From SMWC01 sp045561055 (GTDB taxonomy: Bacteria > Pseudomonadota > Gammaproteobacteria > Steroidobacterales > Rariloculaceae): 64,000 bases of DNA. This document shows, one piece after another, positions 57,960 through 64,000 of the stretch. The stretch spans positions 186,001-250,000 of the forward strand of contig JBJKYL010000019.1 of assembly GCA_045561055.1 (NCBI GenBank). Reading direction: 5' to 3'. Both the position numbers and the translations under genes were made by a program. Every line of letters starts with the position of its first letter. The stretch's first letter is position 1. A model generated the notes under the pieces. That model did not search any database, was not told where the DNA came from, and saw only the letters and a program-made list of their open reading frames with translations.

Positions 57960-60191
57960 TCAGAAGCGGAAGGTATAGTTTAGTTTGAGGCTAAGATCGG
58001 CAAGTGTGGAATGGAAGCTGTTGTTTCGTTCGAGATCTTGCAGATTATGGTTCAGTACAATAAACGCCTCGCGACCGGCTTGAGGTATCCAGTGTAGCCG
58101 GCTACTAAGCCCAACAACTTCTGAGTCATTGTCGTATTGGATAAGATTGGCCCACGATAGAGTATTAGAAAAGATCAGATCTAGGCCGGCGCGCGCGAGT
58201 CTCAGGTCGAACTTGCCTTCCGGAAGATCTATGTTGTCTTGAGAGTAACTCATAAATATTCGCCAGCGCTCGGTTGGCGTCCATACTATTTGCGAAACGG
58301 TACTATCCTTTTTGCCATGATAGAAATTGCCGGTTCTATATGTGAGCCAGACGGCTAGTTTGCGGGAACCTTCACTTTGGAACTGGAGTCCATAATCGTT
58401 AAATGAATAGTCACCGACGGGTATCATAATGGGCATATCGCCCGAAATCGGATCCGGATCCCAGACTGTAAAGGGTTTGTCGAGCACTTCGCGTGTCCCA
58501 GTATAGAGTAGCCTGATGATATCTCCTGATCTAAACGAAGTTTGGAACGCGCGTGCATTAAGTGTTTGGCTTTGCAGATTACCGCTAAGCGACTCGACAC
58601 GCTGCAAGGCCCACTGAGTAAACAACATTCGTATAGGTGAATCTTGAGGGTACCGCTTTATCCAGCCTATTTGGGCAGATATATCTTTGATGCCAGCACG
58701 GTTTACGAAGCCCTGGGCTGGATTGAAATTTTCCTGAATTACTTTGAGCGTTGTATTGAATCTAATCCCAATGCTACTTGGGAGGTCGAAGCGTAGCCCG
58801 TAAGCGGCGTCGTTTCCTGCTATACCCTCCGTATTAGACTCTTGGTACCAGGCAGACGCTTGAATCAAGCGATTGTTTGAGATACGCGTGTTGAGGTAGT
58901 TGAAATCAACCCCCGCTACGCTGTTATCGAGATTCGAGCGAGGGTCTCCCTCGGTTAGGATGATACCGAGCGAGGATTCGCTGAGAACGTTAAGGGTTGC
59001 ACGGCCGACAAATAGGTTCGTTGCATCGACATCGGAGAACTGGTCTTGTTTGATAGCGAGTGCGCCGAGGTTCCAAGGTCCGACCCGGCCGCTTAGCTTT
59101 CCACCGAATTCAAGATCGACAGGTTGACCCGTCCGGCTTAGACCTATTTGGCGCGAGAAAAAGGGTCGGCCGTTTTGTTCTAGCGTGCTCGACAAGTTAG
59201 TATACGTTCCTAAAGACCCAGTACCGCCAAATTCGAAGATATCGGCGTCGCGCAGAAAAAAATCACGTTTTTCTGGAAAGAAGAGCCCAAACCGCGTCAA
59301 ATTGACCTGCCTGTCATCAACCTCAGTCGCGGAGAAGTCAGTATTAAAGGTTAATGAACCGTTGAGAGAGGGAGTTAATCGGTAGAAAAGGTCTAGTGAT
59401 GGATCGACTGCCGAATGATTATTGTCTAGAGAAAAATTTTTCTGCTCGCTGACGCTGATGCTTGGAACGAGATCTAGTCCGAAACCTTGACTCAACCCCT
59501 TGAAGCCTGATGCTAGTCCTGCAACCGCAGGGTTTTGCAATCGGTTTCGTGATACCCACGCCATCCGCTCGTTCCTGCTTTGTACGCGCCGACCGAAGTT
59601 GATGCCCCAGGTATCGGTTTCTGGATCGAACGACAGGGTCTTAAACGGGATAGCCATTTCTGCTATCCATCCTTTCTCATCCCGGGTCGCTGCTGCCTGC
59701 CAAATACCTTCCCAATTCTCCTGTAGTTGGGTTGAACCAATGTATATACTTTCTGAGCGTACGCCGTGCGGGTTAACTAAAAACTGATAGCCGTCACGTT
59801 GGTTGTTATAAGGACCGATTATTAGGGTGAATTGGTCATCGTTATCTATTGACGCTCCCTGCCGTAGCACGTTTGCTGTAATTCGTTCGGGTTCCGTGTC
59901 CCACATTCTCCCGGCGACGTAGAGTGCATCTGCATCGTAGAGTAAATATATACTGCTTTTCTGAGATGCCTCACTAAATTCGATGGGATCAAACTGGTGT
60001 AGATCCTCGATTACAGCAGCCCGAGACCAAATCTCTTCTTCAAGAACACCGTCGATTACGGGGGCGCTTGTCGTTCTCACCATCTGGAACGATTTTGTTT
60101 TTTCGCTAGCCTGCTGGCCAGATGCCTGCGAGCCTATAGCGAAGCTAGAGAGCACGAGTAGTGTGCGATAGAGAGGCGTAGGGTTATACAT
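57960..60191 (-). CDS. DUF5916 outer-membrane protein with an N-terminal CBM9-like domain
   Basis: A 743-residue secreted protein. A signal peptide (about residues 8-25) is followed by a CBM9-like beta-sandwich (about 40-215): APVIDGVLEEEIW, then LYVAGRMWDTEP and WIAEMAIPFKTLSF. The rest is DUF5916-type, probably a beta-barrel in the outer membrane, with LFFPEKRDFFLRDADIFEFG (core FFPEKRDFF, about 303-311) and a C-terminal aromatic (YTFRF). Family function is unknown. An inverted repeat CGTATCT-ATG-AGATACG (60256-60272) lies upstream of its start. Confidence 0.85.
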   Translation of the reverse strand: MYNPTPLYRTLLVLSSFAIGSQASGQQASEKTKSFQMVRTTSAPVIDGVLEEEIWSRAAVIEDLHQFDPIEFSEASQKSSIYLLYDADALYVAGRMWDTEPERITANVLRQGASIDNDDQFTLIIGPYNNQRDGYQFLVNPHGVRSESIYIGSTQLQENWEGIWQAAATRDEKGWIAEMAIPFKTLSFDPETDTWGINFGRRVQSRNERMAWVSRNRLQNPAVAGLASGFKGLSQGFGLDLVPSISVSEQKNFSLDNNHSAVDPSLDLFYRLTPSLNGSLTFNTDFSATEVDDRQVNLTRFGLFFPEKRDFFLRDADIFEFGGTGSLGTYTNLSSTLEQNGRPFFSRQIGLSRTGQPVDLEFGGKLSGRVGPWNLGALAIKQDQFSDVDATNLFVGRATLNVLSESSLGIILTEGDPRSNLDNSVAGVDFNYLNTRISNNRLIQASAWYQESNTEGIAGNDAAYGLRFDLPSSIGIRFNTTLKVIQENFNPAQGFVNRAGIKDISAQIGWIKRYPQDSPIRMLFTQWALQRVESLSGNLQSQTLNARAFQTSFRSGDIIRLLYTGTREVLDKPFTVWDPDPISGDMPIMIPVGDYSFNDYGLQFQSEGSRKLAVWLTYRTGNFYHGKKDSTVSQIVWTPTERWRIFMSYSQDNIDLPEGKFDLRLARAGLDLIFSNTLSWANLIQYDNDSEVVGLSSRLHWIPQAGREAFIVLNHNLQDLERNNSFHSTLADLSLKLNYTFRF

Positions 60192-60255
60192 TCCGGTTAC
60201 TATTTATATAGGCGGCTAGTGTGAATACACTTTTTAAGTTAGGGCAGAATTGTCT

Positions 60256-60272
60256 CGTATCTATGAGATACG
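60256..60272. promoter_or_regulatory. Short inverted repeat upstream of the DUF5916 gene
   Basis: CGTATCT and AGATACG flank a 3-bp centre, making a 17-bp perfect inverted repeat about 65 bp upstream of the DUF5916 start. It could be an operator; nothing else in 60192-60336 stands out. Confidence 0.35.
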
Positions 60273-60336
60273 GTTATATTCTGCGCATTCTTTATGAAAT
60301 TGTCTCCTAACTTTTTTGCGAATAAGAGGCGCGAAT

Positions 60337-61353
60337 TTATTGAATAGTTCCTTTATGCAGGAATGCGGACCTTTCTGCGGATTTAACGCAGACTTTCTGC
60401 TGCTTCGATCTGCGCATTATCGTTAGGGGGACTTTCCTGCCGGCTTCTCCGAGATCCCAGATGGAGCGAAATAAATGACCTAGATTATAGATCGGTCGGT
60501 CGTCGACCTTCAGAATTTTATCGCCTGGCCTAAGGCCCGCCTCGTCGGCTGGACAATTTCGATAGATACCGACGATTGTTAACTCGCCGTCTTTCTCGTC
60601 AACTAATACTCCAAGCCAGGGTCTTTCTGGGGTTAATCTGCGACCGCTATCGCAGATTTCGTTGATTACAGGAGTCAAGAGATCTATTGGCACGAACATA
60701 TTCACGCTGCAAAGCGAGTCGTTGACTTCAAATCCCTGTATCAAGAGCGAGCCGATACCGACGAGTTTGCCCTCTCGGTTAATGAGTGCCGCGCCCGACC
60801 AATTTTTGTTCGCCGGTGCTGTGAAAATTGCTTCTTCGATCAGGTATTCCCAGCGGCCGGCGAACTCCTGTTTCGATACTACCTGTGCATCGATGCTCTG
60901 CTGCTCATCTCTGGCACTTGTTGTTACCCTAATAATGTCGCTAGTTTCCAGGTCGCGCGATTTTCCAAGTGCCATCGTTGGTCCTGGCAGAGGCGTAACT
61001 GGTTTTATCAGCGCTAATCCGCTTTGAAAGTCGTTGCCTATAACTACACCTGCAGAGGCTTTACCGCATCGTGAACTAATCCAGATTTTTTCTGCTTCAT
61101 TGACTACGTAGCCAATCGTCACTATCAAGCCATCGTTGCGAATGCGGGTGCCGTGCCCAGTGCGTTCGGTCCCTAGAAGGTCGGCACTCATCGCATCGTT
61201 GGGGATATATGCTTTCACTGAGACGAGAGAATCGAGAGCGGAGTCAGTTAAGTTCTCTGTAGAAGTTGATATTCTTGTCATATGTCGTTTTGTACCGCTA
61301 CTAGAAGCTGATGCGGGGAGCCCAAAGTTCGAAGTTTTGATATTGATGGACAT
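60337..61353 (-). CDS. HtrA/S1C-like pseudoprotease with a PDZ domain
   Basis: A 338-residue protein with a trypsin-like (S1C) domain (about 40-235) and a C-terminal PDZ domain (about 243-325; PWLGVLVDE, CPADEAGLRPGDKILKVDDRPI core AGLRPGDKIL). By alignment to DegP patterns, the catalytic His of TNNHVV is Tyr82 (TIGYVV), the Asp of DLAVLK is Gly112 (GLALIK), and the Ser site reads NWSGAA (Ser186) in place of GNSGGP. The triad is thus lost. There is no signal peptide, so it may be cytoplasmic or use an unrecognised route. It may be a scaffold or peptide-binding protein. It sits 54 bp after the stop of the spermidine-synthase-like gene, same strand. Confidence 0.8.
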   Translation of the reverse strand: MSINIKTSNFGLPASASSSGTKRHMTRISTSTENLTDSALDSLVSVKAYIPNDAMSADLLGTERTGHGTRIRNDGLIVTIGYVVNEAEKIWISSRCGKASAGVVIGNDFQSGLALIKPVTPLPGPTMALGKSRDLETSDIIRVTTSARDEQQSIDAQVVSKQEFAGRWEYLIEEAIFTAPANKNWSGAALINREGKLVGIGSLLIQGFEVNDSLCSVNMFVPIDLLTPVINEICDSGRRLTPERPWLGVLVDEKDGELTIVGIYRNCPADEAGLRPGDKILKVDDRPIYNLGHLFRSIWDLGEAGRKVPLTIMRRSKQQKVCVKSAERSAFLHKGTIQ

Positions 61354-61407
61354 CGAAGCGTTGAATCAGGATTACTGACTTAAGTTTGTCCCCAGCTAGG
61401 ACCATGG

Positions 61408-64000
61408 TTAGTTATTTTCTACCGAATATGCGCTGAGCCGCTCGAAGACGCGATCGGCCGAACTTAAAACGGTTTCCGCGCGAACACGGTCTCCGTCAGT
61501 TAGATCATTACGCAGGGTATCGATTATTGCGCCGATATTACGGATATTAGCCTCCACGTCGGCGGGCCCGATGAAATAGTTTCCTTGCTCGGCGAAGGAT
61601 AGGTCCTGTTCGATGTAAGAAACGAAGTGACGGGCAGATTCGGTCGCGAGATCCGCGTCTCCTAATGCAATGGCGCTCAATACTCGGAGAAGATACAACT
61701 CGCTACTGGGAGCGATAACTAATGCCCTGTCAATTAGTCTTAGCGCGTCGAACCCGAAGCGCTCTCTGTCGGTTGAAACGGCGGTACGCCATTCCGAACG
61801 CAACCGCACGACTTCTGGATACCAGGCATCGGTGATTTGGGTTCTCGAGAGCATAGCGTCTAGTTGGGCCATTGCTGAAAAATTGGAAGTCACGCCATAG
61901 CCCCAGCCCTCTATGACAGCTGCCGCCGATGCCGATAGCCCAGATGCAATTGCTACGGCTTCCTCAGGCGCCGTCCCGTTATTAAGTGCGGCTAGATGAT
62001 CTCTAACCAACAGCCAACGTACCTGCATATTTAGGGGGTCGTTTACCAGTGCTGCTTCAAACGCAGTTCTAGCGCGCTCCCACTGGCCAGCAGCCGAATA
62101 GATCAGGCCGTACATTAGTAGCTGGCTCGCTGTGCGTGGGTGTGTCTGAGCGATTGTGGTCGCTCGGGCGCCCTGGCCCATTTTTAACAAGCGCTGCACG
62201 ATGTAACCGAAATTTAAGTCGTCTAAAAGGCGGGTATAGACCCAGCTCCCGCGGCGACTTAGCGGATCATATGCGCTAAAGAGTTGGTTGAGGTCGTTCA
62301 GATATAGCCCATCGGCACGACTGCGGCTTTCCGTTGCCATAAGATTATTATCATCGGTGCTGATCGGAGCATTCGCCGCGAACGTTTCGACACCTTCCTC
62401 GTCCATTGCGAGCGCTGCTAGCAAGTCTTCGACGCTGTTAAGGCCAATGCGGCTATAGTGCATAACATCGTCAGTGAACGGTTGTCCTGATCTAGCTACC
62501 TGAAGTTCCACTTCCAGTGATCCTTCCGATGCAAGAAACACTAGAACCTGGGCTGCAGGCTGATACATGCGAACATTCGAGAACTCTGCTAGTAGGGTCG
62601 CGGCCAAAGTTCGTAACAGCGGTTCCTCGACAAATTCAGAATTCATCCATTGTACGAAGACACCGTCTTCGTTGAGATGACCCTTCATATCAGCGACAAA
62701 CTCGCGTGTGAATAAATGTGACGCACCAGCTGTCCACGGGTGTGAGGGTTGTGACGTGATGATATCGTATGTCCGATTTGTCAATCGCAATGCATTACGC
62801 GCATCGTTGATAACGATATTAATACGCGGATCTTCTAACGGATCACGGGAACGTTTGCCCTGCAATATCCGATTCGCCGCTATTACCTCGGGTTCTAATT
62901 CGATAGCGTCGACAGTTTGTATGGATGGAGGCACTCCTTCGAGGGCTACACCTCCCCCGAAGCCTATTACCAGCATACTTTCTGCATCCGGCCGTGCTGC
63001 GACTGGTAGCGCTGTCAGCCATTTCTCCGGGTCCTGAACGGGGGAGCCTCCACGTGCGAGTATGGACGCTTCGGGTAGGCCGTTGGTTCGTACGTAGTAG
63101 TAACCGCCTTCGTTAAGTAGCATCACAGTAGATGAGCGGCCGACGCTGTAGAACAACTCCTCGGGTTCGTTCATGTAGCCGAGATCGAAGGCAGTGCTAG
63201 CTACAATCTGTGGCCGAGTGGGGTGATAGAGCACAATGCAGGTAACAAGCCCAGCAGCGACAGTGCCAATTACTATCCGCTTCGGCGGTACGATGAAGGC
63301 GGTCGTCCATAGTGCTAATACGAGGTTGATTGATACCGCAAACCGAATTGAGCCTTCGAAACCAAGTTCCGGAATCAGGTAGAACCCCGCGAGAATAGCG
63401 CCAACGATGGCGCCGATTGTGTTCCAAGTATAAATACGTGCGGTTCCAGTGCTAGCCTCCTTTTCGTCCTGGGCTAGAATCCTTACCGCGAGAGGAAAGG
63501 TTGCGCCGATAAATATTGTTGCGGGAAGCATGACGCTGGCAGCAAAGACCGCTAAACGCTGTGTTGTCATTTCATCCGGGATTAATGCTCCCATCCATGC
63601 GTAGACAAGCATCGAGAGAGCTGCGATAGCAGTTTGGACTATGGCAAACGCCATAGCGGCACGTCGCCTGTCCGTGGCGAATTTTCCTGCTAGGCCGCCG
63701 CCGAGGGCAATACCGGTAAGGAATGCTGCAAGCATTGTGGCGAATGCGTAGATGCTGCCACCAAGTATGTGCGTCAGCATTCGGGTCCATAGGACTTCGT
63801 AGAAAAAAGCATTCGCGCCGGAAATGAGAATCAGTGGCAATATCCAGCCGGGCTGTACGCAGAATGCCGCTCTAAACCGTTCCGCTGCGGGCTGACCTTC
63901 TGCCACCAGAGGTGAAATACAGGATCTGAAAAAACTGACAGAAGATCGCACGGGTTCGCTTTGGATTAATTCAGGGTGTTTGCTATCTACTGCATGCGTA
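61408..64000 (-). CDS. Fused MFS/spermidine-synthase-like membrane protein with TPR-like C-terminus (5' end beyond the window)
   Basis: The frame stays open from the GTG at 63951 to the right edge, so the gene is probably truncated by the window. The visible part (847 residues from the GTG) has about seven membrane helices, starting with SGANAFFYEVLWTRML (about 44-59), typical of one half of fused MFS/spermidine synthases. A Rossmann-type methyltransferase/spermidine-synthase domain follows: MLVIGFGGGVALEGVP and DAIELEPEVIAANR (about 326-365). The C-terminal 270 residues are helical with TPR-like units (AAGQWERARTAFEAAL). These proteins are poorly characterised; polyamine synthesis should not be assumed. 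Confidence 0.82.
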   Translation of the reverse strand, partial: THAVDSKHPELIQSEPVRSSVSFFRSCISPLVAEGQPAAERFRAAFCVQPGWILPLILISGANAFFYEVLWTRMLTHILGGSIYAFATMLAAFLTGIALGGGLAGKFATDRRRAAMAFAIVQTAIAALSMLVYAWMGALIPDEMTTQRLAVFAASVMLPATIFIGATFPLAVRILAQDEKEASTGTARIYTWNTIGAIVGAILAGFYLIPELGFEGSIRFAVSINLVLALWTTAFIVPPKRIVIGTVAAGLVTCIVLYHPTRPQIVASTAFDLGYMNEPEELFYSVGRSSTVMLLNEGGYYYVRTNGLPEASILARGGSPVQDPEKWLTALPVAARPDAESMLVIGFGGGVALEGVPPSIQTVDAIELEPEVIAANRILQGKRSRDPLEDPRINIVINDARNALRLTNRTYDIITSQPSHPWTAGASHLFTREFVADMKGHLNEDGVFVQWMNSEFVEEPLLRTLAATLLAEFSNVRMYQPAAQVLVFLASEGSLEVELQVARSGQPFTDDVMHYSRIGLNSVEDLLAALAMDEEGVETFAANAPISTDDNNLMATESRSRADGLYLNDLNQLFSAYDPLSRRGSWVYTRLLDDLNFGYIVQRLLKMGQGARATTIAQTHPRTASQLLMYGLIYSAAGQWERARTAFEAALVNDPLNMQVRWLLVRDHLAALNNGTAPEEAVAIASGLSASAAAVIEGWGYGVTSNFSAMAQLDAMLSRTQITDAWYPEVVRLRSEWRTAVSTDRERFGFDALRLIDRALVIAPSSELYLLRVLSAIALGDADLATESARHFVSYIEQDLSFAEQGNYFIGPADVEANIRNIGAIIDTLRNDLTDGDRVRAETVLSSADRVFERLSAYSVENN

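Overview
The window looks like chromosome of a free-living, aerobic, probably uncultured marine-type gammaproteobacterium. Lineage-typical housekeeping genes support this: a CspA-type cold-shock protein, an AsmA-family protein, typA/bipA, a short DksA/TraR protein, miaE (tRNA hydroxylase) and srkA (a YihE-type kinase of exactly the usual length). GC content is moderate and strands switch often, with many short operons. No tRNA, rRNA, CRISPR array, transposase or phage gene was seen. The lineage is inferred from gene families only.

Layout. 1-3.7 kb: cold-shock gene with a visible promoter, long 5' leader and terminator, then AsmA. 3.7-7 kb: an amidase broken by a run of 21 G, a secreted cupin and a sialidase-like lipoprotein. 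7-9.7 kb: typA with a DksA-like gene, and an RRM RNA-binding protein. 9.8-15 kb: an RND efflux operon led by its own GntR/FCD regulator with two operator-like sites. 15-19.6 kb: an SDR, an outer-membrane/DUF2946 metal-type pair, a YciI-like protein, and a decayed YtcJ-type amidohydrolase whose two halves flank an antisense secreted lectin gene. 19.7-26.6 kb: a complete TRAP transporter, a TauE-like exporter and a two-subunit molybdenum hydroxylase of the isoquinoline-oxidoreductase type.

26.9-37.9 kb is a catabolic-looking block: M24 peptidase-like protein, aldehyde dehydrogenase, beta-hydroxyacid dehydrogenase, divergent Nramp transporter, Bug-type receptor, DUF6152 protein, a fused TctA-TctB permease and a glutathione transferase. 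Its substrate cannot be read from sequence. 38-45 kb holds a GlcG/HbpS protein, an esterase, miaE, a metallo-beta-lactamase-fold protein with a GOB-like Gln ligand, two more DUF6152 genes and a nitroreductase.

45-57 kb is the most coherent system. A Tat-exported [2Fe-2S] subunit, a molybdopterin subunit and a FAD subunit with a PaoB-like cysteine insertion form a PaoABC-like periplasmic oxidoreductase. They are followed by an unlisted 43-residue membrane protein, a b-type cytochrome, a small helical protein, a secreted metallo-hydrolase, a second cytochrome b561 and, convergently, a cytochrome c'-like lipoprotein. The likely reading is periplasmic substrate oxidation with electrons passed to membrane cytochromes. 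Three evenly spaced GTATGAG half-sites lie in its promoter region. A paralogous orphan molybdopterin subunit sits just upstream, behind a perfect 66-bp tandem duplication. 57-64 kb: a carboxymuconolactone-decarboxylase-like protein, a DUF5916 outer-membrane protein, an HtrA-like pseudoprotease with a PDZ domain, and a spermidine-synthase-like membrane protein that runs off the right edge.
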